Positions 27,311-52,009 of a stretch of DNA of 64,000 nucleotides are shown piece after piece. The number at the start of each line of letters is the position of its first letter. The stretch's first letter is position 1. A program made the translations under genes and the position numbers. The stretch is taken from assembly GCA_949775045.1 (NCBI GenBank), contig OX459101.1, forward strand, positions 19,900,316 through 19,964,315, written 5' to 3'. The notes under the pieces were generated by a model. It was given only the letters and a program-made list of their open reading frames with translations. It was not told the DNA's origin and searched no databases. The DNA comes from Metridium senile (Eukaryota; Cnidaria; Anthozoa; Actiniaria; Metridiidae).

Positions 27311-27436
27311 TTTCCGAACAAAGGTTTATATCAACGTGGCTCCTCGTCATTAGCTTTTCGGAAACCTCCATCTTTTCCTTACAACTGCAACTCTTCTTTC
27401 TCTAACAGCCTTTAAAGCGAAGCTGCATTCATCACC

Positions 27437-41128
<13,692 letters not shown>

Positions 41129-41505
41129 TCCTTCGCTATTTTTAATATATATTAGGCCAGCTTCTTAGAATGATACACTTAGCCACACAGAACATCATTG
41201 TATTGATTGCTATACATGTGTTGTTATCTAGAGGTTAAACTAGTGTAGACTGCGTCAGTGTTTTTAAGGAAACAATTGGAGTGAAAATGTACGATAACTA
41301 GAGGTTAAACTAGTGTGGACTGCGTCGGTGTGTTTAGCAAACAATTGTAGTAAAAATGTACGATAACTAGTGGTTAAACTAATGTGGACTGTGTCGGTGT
41401 TTCTAAGATACAATTGAAGTGAATACAATGATGAGCTGGTGTGTCTGAAAGTATCATTTTAACGAAGCTTGGATTTACAAATTTTGTAACAAGTCCAATA
41501 ATAAA
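41129..41505 (+). other. STT3A 3'UTR with 3-copy ~70-bp minisatellite and AATAAA
   Basis: After the TAA at 41126-41128, three units of about 70 bp (AACTAGAGGTTAAACTAGTG ... GTAAAAATGTACGAT) occupy about 41228-41420. The poly(A) signal AATAAA is at 41500-41505. The same unit forms a 12-copy array at 52.7-53.57 kb. The UTR extent is inferred from the signal position. Confidence 0.6.
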
Positions 41506-41529
41506 TCAACTTTTTTCCTTGTAAATCTT

Positions 41530-43020
41530 TTGTTGTTTTCTTTGCGCACTAAACCCTTAAAATTGAATCGCTTGTTTAACCAGTGTTAACGTCAAGTCAC
41601 GAATAGAACGGTGAACTGTTTTAAAAAAGTCAAGGCCTATTCCCTGCGTAAAGGTTGTCATAAATATGCTATATTAAACTGTGTCATGTTATAAGAAACT
41701 AGCGAGTAAACTAGTATAGGCTGCGTCGGTGTTTGATATAAACGATAGGTAATAGAATGAAATTTGTAACTCCGTAAAGATGTTAACTTTACTGACGTTT
41801 CGAGCTTTCGCCCTTTGTCGGAGTAAAAGGAAATAATGTTATGCCATGTTGAGTTGCAAACTCTTCTCTACCCCTTTGCAATGTCAATGTTTGGTTCTGG
41901 CTTCTCAAATTCATTATAAATCACAACCGTGCATGAGGTTTGGATATGCGATTTTAACTAACATAAAAACTGGTCAAATTTTACTTTGAATTTCTTCAAT
42001 AATTAAAATGGTTTGAGAAGCCACAATCTTGGCAAAAGCTAGTAAGACACTTTTACGGTTTTCTCTATTTTGACCTTTACCTATACATTTTCGATATAAT
42101 CCTCCCCTCCCCCTCCACGCAATGTTGGTTTTCAGTTAACATGATTCCATGATGACGGCCAGACAAACATTGCCGGGGTTAGAGGGAATGGTTTTTAAAA
42201 CAAATTGAAGCCCCAAAACCACGCGCATTACAGTATAAAACTAGTGTCCCTTTTTTGGAGCATGCAGTTGTCTCACTTAGTTTTTGCCAAGATTGTGGAG
42301 CAAGCACTTAACATATTGGGTGCTTTACCTTACCATTTGTACCAAAAAAACCCGATAATTTCGATTGGACAACAAATGGAACAGTCAATTTTTCGGTATT
42401 TCTAACCGAAAAAAGTGGTTAGCCTTTCAGGCTTGCCTTGCTATTCCGGTTGGTACGAACCAACTGGAATTGTCTGAACCATTGAGGAATTTCTCGGAAT
42501 TTCACAGGCCCAGTTTTCTAATTCGCACGTTCAGTTTGTAGGTGTACATAGTTGGTTTGAAATGTTCCATTACAACCATTCTTGTCTCGGTTTTATCAAC
42601 ACGTTTTTCTGGACAAATGGAAAACGCCCATCGTTTCCTCCTCTATCAAAACACTTCGAAGTTGGTTAAAAAGATTTGGCTGCGCGATCTTGTTATGCAC
42701 TTTTCAGAACTCAATATTCAACGTTTTTTGAACTAGCAGTATACAGATGTACCATCGTGGTTAAGGCTGTTTAAAACAAACTCGAAACAGTTGTTGTTTG
42801 CGAGGAGCGTCCATACACGAGCTGGCAGTTTATAATAGGTGAACGTACAGTGACGCATTTTGTTATAGTTTTGTCAACCAACCATTGTTATTAGAACAAA
42901 GAAAATTAATAAATCTATTGTTAAAATGGTTGGCAAATTAGCATCACAATACCAACACTTGTAAACACTACGCTCATCTATACGAGCCCAGCAGTTCATT
43001 GATGTAACGAGATGTCAATT
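41530..43020. other. Intergenic region between STT3A and the Hint gene
   Basis: Holds an inverted copy of the dispersed repeat family (41697-41830, with GACGTTTCGAGCTTTCGCCC) and the inverted 145-bp repeat at 42838-42990. No supported gene. The two genes are convergent, 1.9 kb apart stop to stop. Confidence 0.5.
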
Positions 43021-43024
43021 TTCC

Positions 43025-43680
43025 TCAGTGAAGGTGCACAAATTTCTCAACGATGTTCATCAACGAAAGAGCATACCAATTAATCCCCTCGGAATTTCTC
43101 GTGATCTGGTTGCCTTGAAAACCAATTAATTTACCTAATGACGTCACGAATGACGTCACATCAGTCCATAATCGTAACGGTGCCATGGCAACGTGTGCGA
43201 TAGTATGTGATTCCCAGTGTGCATAGCAAGACACGAGCACACCGTCGACAAGCATTGTGCCATGTCTCGTAAGGGGCGCGTACACCCCAACATGCGTTGC
43301 TATGGTAATCTTAACAACTCGACTGCTCTCCGAAGATTTTCCGATCGTTTGTAGAAGATCTCCGACTTGAAGTTCCGAAGCGAAAACTGCTTCGGTCTTT
43401 GTCGAAGTGTTATCGATTCTGAAAACCAGATGCTTACTGGATACTCGTAATGTACGGCCATTGCTCGTGCTAATCGATAAGTATTCGGCTTCTGGTTTTT
43501 CCTGTCGATGAAGGAACGCTATTACTTCGCTGTAGATCGGATTTCCGAGTCGATCAACGGTCTTGATTCGGTCACCGATCTGTACTCTGGAAATGTCTGT
43601 CTGTCTGCTTTTGTCTGTTTCTACTTTGGCTTCTTGTGGGAAACAGTACACAGTTGGCCTCTTCATTGGTATCACTGGCG
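43025..43680 (-). CDS. Hint/Hog autoprocessing exon
   Basis: Last exon, 217 codons plus stop, acceptor TTTTTCAG. It holds the whole Hint module. The candidate nucleophile Cys follows VY rather than the Gly found at the Hedgehog cleavage site. Where Hedgehog has F-M/L-D-R, this protein reads IAFLHRQ, so a His replaces the Asp implicated in cholesterol activation. Splicing chemistry residues (Cys1, S-x-x-H) look intact, so thioester formation is plausible while sterol transfer is uncertain. Confidence 0.9.
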
Positions 43681-46600
43681 CTGAAAAACGCAAAAAAATA
43701 TTTTGTTATTATTTATACATTTCTTCTAGGTCACCTACCGGCATGCTTTGCGTTGTTTATTTTGATTTGAGTGTTGTAATTCATTCGCAGTCAGTCGTAT
43801 TACGAGAAAACAAATAAAACAAAACGCTAAACGATTTTAGTAAGAGCGTAAATACCCTCTCACATCGTAAAAGATATCAAAATGTTTGAACAAGGGAGCA
43901 CGGCAGACTGTTGTTTGTGGTTTGGATATATTCGATCTTTGGAAGGTTATCCAGTGGATAACTTTATCCAGGCTTCGTACAACTCAGTGGCACCTGCTTG
44001 CGACAAAATATTTTCTTTGTCACGTGACTCATTATAAATTCACTTTCTGCACGTGCAAACGCTCTTGATTTGGACACGAAGCGACGGCGGGGAAATCAAA
44101 ACTAAACTCCTCAACTCTTCAAAATTACGTGTTTTACATCGTTTTAATAAAGATAGCGAAAGCAAGAAGGTTTTGTAATTCACCAGAAGAGTAAACTGTG
44201 CAAGAATTAGATGTAAAATGGGAAAAAAGCAGGTGAAACTGCGAACAAAGCTACTGTGGTTCCGTGAAACAAGAATTGTTCAACTTAAAAAGACGAGCTA
44301 TTTTGAGTCATACGCTAGCATTTCTACTTCAAACTACAATCTTCAATGTTCGTTCTTACAAGGAGAAATTCCCTACAGCTAAACTACAAATGGTGAGTTT
44401 ATATAATAGTAGTTATAAGTTATATTATAGCAATTATATTATGCATGTGATATTTTGTACGTAAACAATGTTTGAATTTGTTTGAAAGTTTTTCGGTTTC
44501 TTATACCAATTTCTCCAGCTCTGAAAATAAGGTTTTCAAAAATACACAGTAATTGTGCTGTATTCTTTATGCTGCAAAAGTGTGGCTAAATGCTTTAATT
44601 TATGTAGCCAAAATGAGGCCGAAACAGTAAGCTTAATGTGTAAAATGTTATGCTTTTTCATACGGCCGTATTTGAACTGAGAAATTTATTGGCGGCGTTT
44701 TTGCATCCTCAATAATTATACTTTTGGCTCAAAGAATCGACCTAAAAGATATTCTTTCGTTGTTGTAGACTTGGAACTCTTTTGAGCCTTTTGAGAATTA
44801 TAAGAACTAACGCGGTATTTCCAATACTTAATATGTTCTTACAGGGTGAGATATTATTTCAATATGAATACATTGTATATAATGAGGTATTTTAGACAAC
44901 ATTTCTTGTTGAGGAAACGTAATTTGTAGCTGTAAAAAGTTTACGAGATTTACAATTAACCATGTATATGTACGCACCGCTATTTAAGGCGCACACTGCA
45001 GCCACGCGGCTTACAATCATGAGGGGTTAGTATGTAATGTAATGTGTGCTTATATAGCGCATTTCACATCGTCTCAATGCGCTTTACAATTAACTATATG
45101 TACGGACCGCTATTCAAGGCGCACACTGCAGCCACGCGGCTTACAATCATGAGGGGTTAGTATGTAATGTAATGTGTGCTTATATATAGTGCATTTCACA
45201 TCGTCTCAATGTGATTTACAATTAACTATATGTACGGACCACTATTTAAGGCGCACACTGCAGCCACGCGGCTTACAATCATGAGGGGTGAGTATGTAAT
45301 GTAAATAATGTGTGCTTATATAGCGCATTTCAGGCCCTGTCCACACGTAGCCGGGTATTTTTGAAAACGGATATTTTTTAAATATCTGCGTCCACACATA
45401 GCGTATTCAAATCGTATTTGCCTGTCCACACGTATACGCGAATACGCTTCGAAAACGTTAGCCGTCCATACAGAGCATGCGCACGCATGCGGTCTTTACA
45501 GTAGCACATCCGCGAAAATTCAACACTTTGCGCCATCTTTGTTTACTACGCTCGCTTCACAATCCAACCGCTTTTTATATAGTAAATATGTCTAAATAGG
45601 CGAGTAAATCAAAGGGAAGGCTGTATTCTACATATTATTATATTCTTTTAAAGGTCAAAATCGCAGTGGTTTTGCTGGCCGTCGGCCGGTTTATGCTCTT
45701 TAACGGCGCTGTTTTAACTCCAGATCAGCGAAATTATCCTTAAAATCTTTTGTCGCCTCCTTGTATAATTAGCTTGAATGTTTAAATAGGCAACTTGCGA
45801 TTGTATGTAGGCTATATAAAGTTTGAAACAAGCCCAAGAAGAAGTGAAACGTGAACAGCCTGACGTCATCGTATTCACTGAAAAAGCTCCGTTTTCGCCG
45901 TCCACACGTATACGATAAACCTCCGGTTAAAAAAATCTACAGTCTGGAGAGCGTATTCGAAAACCTCCGTTTTTGGTGACCGAAAACGCCGTTTACGTGT
46001 GGACGGAAGGCGTAAACGGAGGAAAAAAGCTCCGTTTTCAAAAATACCCGGCTACGTGTGGACGGGGCCTCACATCGTCTTAATGCGCTTTACAATTAAC
46101 TATATGTACGGACCGCTATTTACAGCGCAAAGTATGACCGGCGATAATTTAATCATATTTTTTCTACATCTTTTACATTTCTCACTGTGAATCACAAGAT
46201 CAGACAAGAATGATGTCAATCTTCAGATGAATTTTGAGGTTAAAATAGCTAGAATGAAGTCCATTTGAATCCAAAGCAGCTACAGACAAACATGTCAAAA
46301 GAATGTGAATAAATTATCTGCGGTCACACTTTTGGGCTTTGCGCTGTAAGGTGCACACTGCAGCCACGCGGCTTACAATCATGAGGGGTTAGTATGTAAC
46401 TTTTGCTTATATATAGAGCATTCCACATCGTCTCAATGCGCTTTACAATAAGCTACAACTTTCATGAGGTGTTCGCATTATACTTACATTCAAAAGAGTA
46501 AACAAAGTTTGTTCCAAATCGTCCAACACCCAGCTTACAATCTTTCGATTTGCCAAACTTATCATAAGTGTTAAGTCCATCCTTTCCACTGTAGCAAACA

Positions 46601-49600
46601 CCAAACTTTTGAAGCCCAAAGACCTGATAGCCTGCATTCTTAGCCCTCATTGCGCACACTAGGATAGTTTTGTTCAAGTTGGCCCAGTCGATGCTCCTTT
46701 GAAGGTCGGCGAGTTGCTCGGGTAACGCCTCGTGTTTTTTGTTGTCGAGATAACATCCCATGGCATGGAATTTGAGACCTGAAGGAAATCAGAACTGGAA
46801 TTAGAGGAGGGCGAAAAGCCTCAGTCAAACGGCAATGATAGTCCATGATAGTTGATGATAGTTCCAACTATCATGTGCGTTTGACCACCAACTATCGTGC
46901 ACTATCATCGACTATCATAGAGTTTGAACATGTTCAAATTTCACATGATAGTTTTTGCCGTTTGACCGCGCGAATGATAGTTGATGATACATTGTAGTTG
47001 AGACGCCTTCAACTATCATCAACTATCATAGCCGTTTGACATCTGCTTTACAAATCTTGCGGTTGCGGTTTTTAGCAAATTTTGGTGCGATTGTGCGATT
47101 TTGGTCGATCTTATTTTTGTGCAGTTTACAAATGGTTTACGATAGGAATCAGAGACCAGACATGGTATGGGAATGGATTGAAGGGGAAGAACGAAATATG
47201 AAGAAAATATAGAAAGAAAAGAAGGACTAAAACGAAAAAGAAAGAAAAATGAAATCAAAAGGAGAAAAATAATACGAGAGAAACATTTTCGTTCGGAACA
47301 ATTTGAAAGAGTAAATGATCAAAAAATCACTTGTGAATGGGCTCCCTGCATAAAGTACTGGGTTCATGGCTTTGGTATATTGACTAACAGTTGAGCCTGG
47401 TTTACACGAGCGTCATGAACATAAGCAAGAAAACAAAAGATTTATTATCTCCTGGGGAATTGGAAAACAAAGACCAAAGTGTTTCCTTTTCTAATTTCTT
47501 TTGTTTTGCTTATTAGTATGATTATGACGCAGTGTGAACCAGGTTTTAGTGGTTACACCTATTTCAAAAATCGTTGTCGCAATCAAAGCTACAGTCCACA
47601 CTCTGAAGCCTACAAAGGATGTCGGTATTTCTACTCTTGTTATCGATTTATTCATAACATATTTTGATTGTACGTGCATGTTTGTGTTATATGAACATAA
47701 CAAATTATTGTAGTGGTAGATGATGAAACAAATATTTATTTCAAAAGCGCGTAATAAATCACACATTCAGTTCATATTACCGACATCCTTTGCAGCCTTC
47801 AGAGTGTGGACTGTAGCTTCGACTGCGACTACGATTTTTGAACAAGGTGTATACAAACCTGCTTTTTTCGCTTCGGCTGCAATTGTATCGAGTTGTTTAC
47901 CGGATGTCAGTGTGTCATCGATAACATCTACAACAATTTAGATCAATACATTTAGATCAATACATTTAGATCAATACATTTAGATCAATACATTTAGATC
48001 AATACATTTAGATCAATACATTTAGAGCAATACATTTAGATCAATACTTTTAGATCAATACATTTAGATCAATACATTTAGATCAATACATTTAGATCAA
48101 TACATTTAGATCAATACATTTAGATCAATACATTTAGATCAATACATTTAGATCAATACTTTTAGATCAATACATTTAGATCAGTACATTTAGAGCAATA
48201 CATTTAGATCAATACATTTAGATCAATACATTTAGATCAATACATTTAGATCAATACATTTAGATCAATACATTTAGATCAATACATTTAGATCAATACA
48301 TTTAGATCAATACTTTTAGATCAATACATTTAGATCAGTACATTTAGAGCAATACATTTAGATCAATACATTTAGATCAATACATTTAGATCAATACTTT
48401 TAGATCAATACATTTAGATCAATACATTTAGATCAATACATTTAGATCAATACTTTTAGATCAATACATTTAGATCAGTACATTTAGAGCAATACATTTA
48501 GATCAATACATTTAGATCAATACTTTTAGATCAATACATTTAGATCAATACATTTAGATCAATACATTTAGATCAATACATTTAGATCAATACATTTAGA
48601 GCAATACATTTAGATCAATACATTTACATCAATACATTTAGATCATTACATTTAGATCATTACATTTAGATCATTACATTTAGATCAATACATTTAGATC
48701 AATACATCAATATCACGAGCATTTGAAAGACCATCGGTAACATTATTGCAAACATGAATATATTATTATCATCATACAGATCATCAGTATCATAATATTC
48801 ACTTATACAGTTGACCTGCGAATCATTACCATCAACATCATCATCATCATCATATTATCATAATCATCATTATCATCATCATCATTATCATCATCATTAT
48901 CATCATCATCATTATCATCATCATTATCATTATCATCATTATCATCATCATTATCATCATCATCATCATCATTATCATCATCATCATTATCATCATCATC
49001 ATCATTATCATCACCATCATTATCATCATCATCATTATCATCATCATCATTATCATCATCATTATCATCATCATTATCATCATCATCATTATCATCATCA
49101 TCATCATTATCATCACCATCATTATCATCATCATCATTATCATCATCATTATCATCATCACCATTATCATCATCATTATCATCATCATCATTATCATCAT
49201 CATTATCATCATCATCATTATCATCATCATTATCATTATCATCATTATCATCATCATCATTATCATCATCATATTATCATAATCATCATCATCATTATCA
49301 TCATCATTATCATTATCATCATTATCATCATCATCATTATCATCATCATTATCACCATCATCATTATCATCATCATTATCATCATCATCATTATCATCAT
49401 CATCATTATCATTATCATCATTATCATCATCATAAATATCACCAATCACATTTTGATTAGTTTTTATGTTAAATTGCCATAAATATTATATATTTTCATT
49501 TAATAATAATAATAATAATAATAATATGCATTTTTATAGCGCCACTTCCATCGCTGTCCAGTGGCGCTTTACAAAACTATGATAAGAAAATAACCTAAAA

Positions 49601-51250
49601 TATAAAAGTAATTAAAATATCTGATATCTAAAAATTGATATAAATTAAAAAAAAATCGTATTGTATGTAAAACTATAAAATTATAAAAGTAATTAATATA
49701 TAAAATCATCATTTATAAAAAAGCATCTTCATAGAGTTTAGTTTTAAGTAGACGTTTAAATTCTGCCAAGTTATTACTACATCTGATGATTTTCGGTAAG
49801 TTGTTCCATAGTGCGGGAGCTGAGCATGTAAATGCTCTATATCCATATGTCTTTAGCTTGTAAGATCTGCTTACTAAAAATTTCCATCATAGTAGTCGAT
49901 TATTATTAATCAGGTACAGAGCAACGTTAACCTTTCGGCATGAATGAACGATTCGCTTTCAATTAATTTGTTCATTGTTCTTTAACTCCTCCTACATTTT
50001 CTATCGCCTTTTGATTGGTTCATCACTTTTCCCGCTTCTTATTTATAGACAGTATCTCTCTTACTCTTTTACTTCGACGATGGGCTAAAGCTCGAAACGT
50101 CAGTAAAGTTAAGTCAACATTTTTTACGGTGTTACAAATTTCATTCTATTAACTATCGTTTACATCAAACACCGACGTAGCCTATACTAGTTTACTCACT
50201 AGTTTCCATTTAAGTAAAGTTAAGTTAACATTTTTTACGGTGTTACAAATTTCATTATATTACCTATCGATATTATTAATGATTATAACTAATTGGGTTA
50301 ATCTAGTATTAGTAGAGTATTAGTTAGTTAGGGTTACCTGTGATAGTTTTTAGTTTTTTAGTTGCTTCTTGTAATGTGTTTGTATCTTGGTATGCAGGAG
50401 GTTGTTGTATATGGACCTCTACAGTACAGTTACAATATTAGTCGTAGAAGAATTAGTTTAGATATTAGTAAATATATTAGATATCAATTAGTCTTTAAAT
50501 ATGACAATTAATAGTAATTATTAACTCATGAATAATTAATGAGAATTTTAGAAAAGAAATCACGTCCGTGACGAAGATTGTATTTTAAGGCCCGAGCAAA
50601 CGCACGCAACATTGTTGGCCAACGTTGTTGCGATACGGTTTGTTGAACACGAGAACAAAAGAAATGTTGGATGAGTTTCATCAAACATCATCCAACAGGG
50701 TGTTTAAACGGGCCCAACATGTTGGAGCAACCATGTTGGCCCAACAATGTTGCGTGCGTTTGCACGGGCCTTTAGATACAAAATCGTCCTGATTTGCATA
50801 AGTTTCAACTTGAATTTTCTTGGCCAGATTTACTTTTATCTTGACAATTTTAGTAAAATGTGAAAGAACTAACGTTGGTACTATGCAGTATTCGCGTCCG
50901 ATCGATCTGTGTGAAATATACAGAGGCTCGTCTTCGTATATCCCATGCATACATGCAGATTGATCGCAGCTCATACTGTATATATTCTGATGCAAAGTGA
51001 AGTGTGCTTTTTTACAAGCATTTTACATCGATAAGAAATGCTTTGCTGAGTCTGCGTATGCTGCTTATGCTTATGTCACTAGTGTAAACCAGGCTTTACG
51101 TTGTCAAAAAATTCACGTTGTTATTGTGTGTGAGGTATCCCTTACGTTCTAAGTTAGGTGATTGTATCTTGGCAGTCTTGGGATGATCGAACCACGAAAC
51201 ATCACGCTTTTTAGACAACGCTGTTAACAAGAAACACATATTAATGATGA

Positions 51251-51284
<34 letters not shown>

Positions 51285-51570
51285 GGTGGTGGTGGTGGTG
51301 GTGGTGGTGGTGGTGGTGGTGGTGGTGGTGGTGGTGGTGGTGGTGGTGGTGGTGGTGGTGGTGGTGGTGGTGGTGGTGGTGGTGGTGGTGGTGGTGGTGG
51401 TGGTGGTGGTGGTGGTGGTGGTGGTGGTGGTGATGGTGGTGATAATGATGGTAATGATGATGATAACTAACGTTGATAGGATGGTAATGGTGATCGAGTG
51501 TTCTAGAATTACCTGCGTCCAGAACGAAAACCAGTAGAACTGCTCCTATGATGGTCCGCCTGACAGACAT
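43025..51570 (-). CDS. Hedgehog-related secreted protein with C-terminal Hint/Hog domain, complete
   Basis: Four exons (51570-51513, 47927-47859, 46778-46488, 43680-43025), all GT-AG and all phase 1, join to 1074 nt = 357 aa plus stop. Residues 1-19 are a signal peptide (MSVRRTIIGAVLLVFVLDA). Then comes a short linker (DVIDDTLTSGKQLDTIAAEA), a domain of about 97 aa with GCYLDN, VCAMRAKNAGY, GVCYSGKDG, KDCKLG and TNFVYSFE, and from about residue 151 a Hint module: catalytic Cys in VYCFPQEA, QIGDRI, SSKHLVF (the T/S-x-x-H block), GVYAPLTRHGTMLVDGV and SCYAHWESHTIAH. After it, GINWYALSL resembles the sterol-recognition tail of Hedgehog proteins. Hint domains cleave themselves and can attach sterol to the N-terminal part. 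No Hedge signalling domain is present, so this is a Hint relative, not hedgehog itself. The phase-matched join across 3.6 kb of repeats (exon 1 to exon 2) is the least certain step. Confidence 0.8.
45333..46070. mobile_element. 738-bp GTCCACACG-family element in satellite
   Basis: The ends GGCCCTGTCCACACGTAGCC and GGCTACGTGTGGACGGGGCC are inverted; internal CGGATATTTTT and AAACGGAG words repeat. The satellite text TTTCA-CATCG is split, with TCA on both sides, implying a 3-bp duplication. The interior about 45480-45880 is unique and holds no transposase. Confidence 0.8.
46128..46350. mobile_element. ~220-bp TA-flanked MITE in satellite
   Basis: CAGCGCAAAGTATGACCG and its imperfect partner GGTCACACTTTTGGGCTTTGCGCTG bound an insert that splits the satellite text CTATTTA-AGGCGCACACTG. 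A duplicated TA sits at the borders. Confidence 0.75.
46488..46778 (-). CDS. Cys-containing N-terminal domain exon of Hint protein
   Basis: 96 whole codons, phase 1-1, acceptor TTCCTTCAG and donor GAAT/GTAAGTA. Four cysteines and the pattern G-C-Y-x-D, then R-S-I-D-W-x-N, A-x-x-A-G-Y-x-V-F-G-x-Q, and G-x-C-Y-S-G resemble a small secreted domain I associate with cnidarian extracellular proteins. I cannot name a Pfam family with confidence. Confidence 0.8.
46810..47043. mobile_element. MITE built of ATGATAGT words
   Basis: The ends GTCAAACGGCAATGATAG and CTATCATAGCCGTTTGAC are inverted. The interior is mostly repeated ACTATCAT/ATGATAGT words in both orientations. It starts about 35 bp before the acceptor of the 46778 exon. 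Confidence 0.75.
47394..47853. mobile_element. GCCTGGTTTACAC MITE abutting an 80-bp-arm foldback
   Basis: 47394-47552: TTGAGCCTGGTTTACACGAG versus CAGTGTGAACCAGGTTTTAG. 47553-47853: ATTTCAAAAATCGTTGTCGC ... GGATGTCGGTA is mirrored about 200 bp later. The second one ends directly at the donor of the 47859 exon. Confidence 0.7.
47859..47927 (-). CDS. Linker exon of Hint protein
   Basis: 69-bp phase 1-1 exon (acceptor GTTGTAG, donor GCAG/GTTTGT) encoding DVIDDTLTSGKQLDTIAAEA then KKAG, a charged helix-like linker between the signal peptide and the Cys domain. It is wedged between a foldback element and a 775-bp minisatellite. Confidence 0.7.
47936..48712. repeat. 14-bp minisatellite, about 55 copies
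   Basis: Unit ACATTTAGATCAAT. Variant units (ACTTTTAG, GATCAGTAC, AGAGCAAT) recur in the same order about every 160-170 bp (near 48010, 48150, 48310, 48460), so the array grew by multi-unit blocks. It begins nine bases from the 47927 acceptor side. Confidence 0.95.
48765..49440. repeat. (ATC)n/(ATT)n microsatellite
   Basis: About 670 bp of CATCAT/CATTAT units. It gives spurious His/Tyr-, Ile- and Met/Asp-rich frames on both strands. Confidence 0.96.
49500..49900. repeat. LINE/SINE-like tail plus unclassified repeat
   Basis: A (TAA)n run joins TTTATAGCGCCACTTCCATC GCTGTCCAGTGGCGC, similar in style to the LINE tail at 16.74 kb but on the other strand. Sequence to about 49900 could be the 3' part of a minus-strand retroelement. 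Confidence 0.4.
50080..50280. repeat. Dispersed repeat copy (GGGCTAAAGCTCGAAACGTC family)
   Basis: Carries CGATGGGCTAAAGCTCGAAA CGTCAGTAAAG and two units with GTGTTACAAATTTCATT and GTAGCCTATACTAGTT, in the same orientation as the copy at 28.57 kb. Confidence 0.8.
50583..50774. mobile_element. TTAA-ended palindromic MITE
   Basis: TTTTAAGGCCCGAGCAAACG CACGCAACATTGTTGG is mirrored by CCAACAATGTTGCGTGCGTT TGCACGGGCCTTTA. The interior repeats CCAACATGTTGG-type palindromes. Confidence 0.8.
51030..51100. mobile_element. Half-copy of the GCCTGGTTCACAC MITE
   Basis: GAGTCTGCGTATGCTGCTTA TGCTTATGTCACTAGTGTAA ACCAGGCTTTA matches the right half of the palindrome at 37.5 kb. Confidence 0.75.
51246..51435. 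repeat. (GGT)n microsatellite, about 53 units
   Basis: A short ATG run (51246-51270) then about 160 bp of pure GGT, 80 bp into intron 1 of the Hint gene. On the gene strand it is (ACC/CAC)n. The poly-His and poly-Val frames are artefacts. Confidence 0.97.
51513..51570 (-). CDS. Signal-peptide exon of Hint gene
   Basis: ATG at 51570 opens MSVRRTIIGAVLLVFVLDA and ends in phase 1 at GCAG/GTAATT. An upstream in-frame GTG is not a likely start. Two Arg followed by a hydrophobic core is a classic secretion signal. Confidence 0.7.
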
Positions 51571-51604
51571 CCCCACTCTATCAACATAACAAGATATACA
51601 ACTA

Positions 51605-52008
51605 TTTAGGACCTCTCCACACGTATATAGGGGATATTTTTAAAAATGAAGGGTTTTCCTCCGTATTTAAAAAAATCCGCGTCCACATGTAGCGTTTTCC
51701 GAGTAGTATTTGCCTGTCCACACGTATACACGAAAACGATTCGAAAACGCTAGCTTGCATACAATTTATTAGGCGTACGCACGACTGGATTGCAACTCTG
51801 ATGTCATCATATTCAAAAACCTCCGTTCTCGCTGTCCACACATATTCGATAAACCACCGTTTTCAAAAATTTCCAGTCTGGAGAGCGTATTCGAAAACCT
51901 CCGTTTTCGATGACCGCAAACGCCGTTTACGATCGAGTGGACGGAAGGTGACGGAGGAAAAAACCTACGTTTTAAAAAATATCTGGATACGTATGGACAA
52001 GGCCTTAG
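51605..52008. mobile_element. GTCCACACG-family element
   Basis: AGGACCTCTCCACACGTATA and TACGTATGGACAAGGCCTTA ends, with interior GTCCACA/AAACGGAG words shared with the element at 45.33-46.07 kb. It lies just upstream of the Hint-gene start. Confidence 0.75.
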
Positions 52009-52009
52009 A

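Larger units (their letters stand above)
44945..46450. repeat. ~132-bp tandem repeat broken by two MITEs, Hint-gene intron
   Basis: Units contain CACTGCAGCCACGCGGCTTA CAATCATGAGGGG and TTATATAGCGCATTTCACAT CGTCTCAATG. Copies start near 44950, 45083, 45215, 46090 and 46430. Two insertions (45333-46070, 46128-46350) interrupt the array. Confidence 0.85.

Noticed and set aside
42205..42736. Two plus-strand frames of 64-66 codons
   Set aside because: No recognised motif, no splice context that joins them to a gene, and dispersed repeats nearby.
44218..44400. Small plus-strand ORF starting MGKKQVKLRTK
   Set aside because: About 54 codons, no family resemblance, and antisense within the Hint-gene intron.
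47936..48712. Possible CRISPR or telomere-like array
   Set aside because: Simple 14-bp tandem minisatellite without spacers and not a telomere motif.
48811..49482. 223-codon His/Tyr/Ile frame and 199-codon Met/Asp frame
   Set aside because: Products of an ATC/ATT microsatellite.
43025..51570. A true hedgehog orthologue
   Set aside because: No Hedge-domain sequence is present between the signal peptide and the Hint module; the N-terminal region is a different Cys-containing domain.
51241..51576. Poly-His protein with a signal peptide
   Set aside because: The signal peptide exon is real but ends at the GTAATT donor at 51512; the His run is the CAC repeat in the intron. A GTG at 51576 is not a start.
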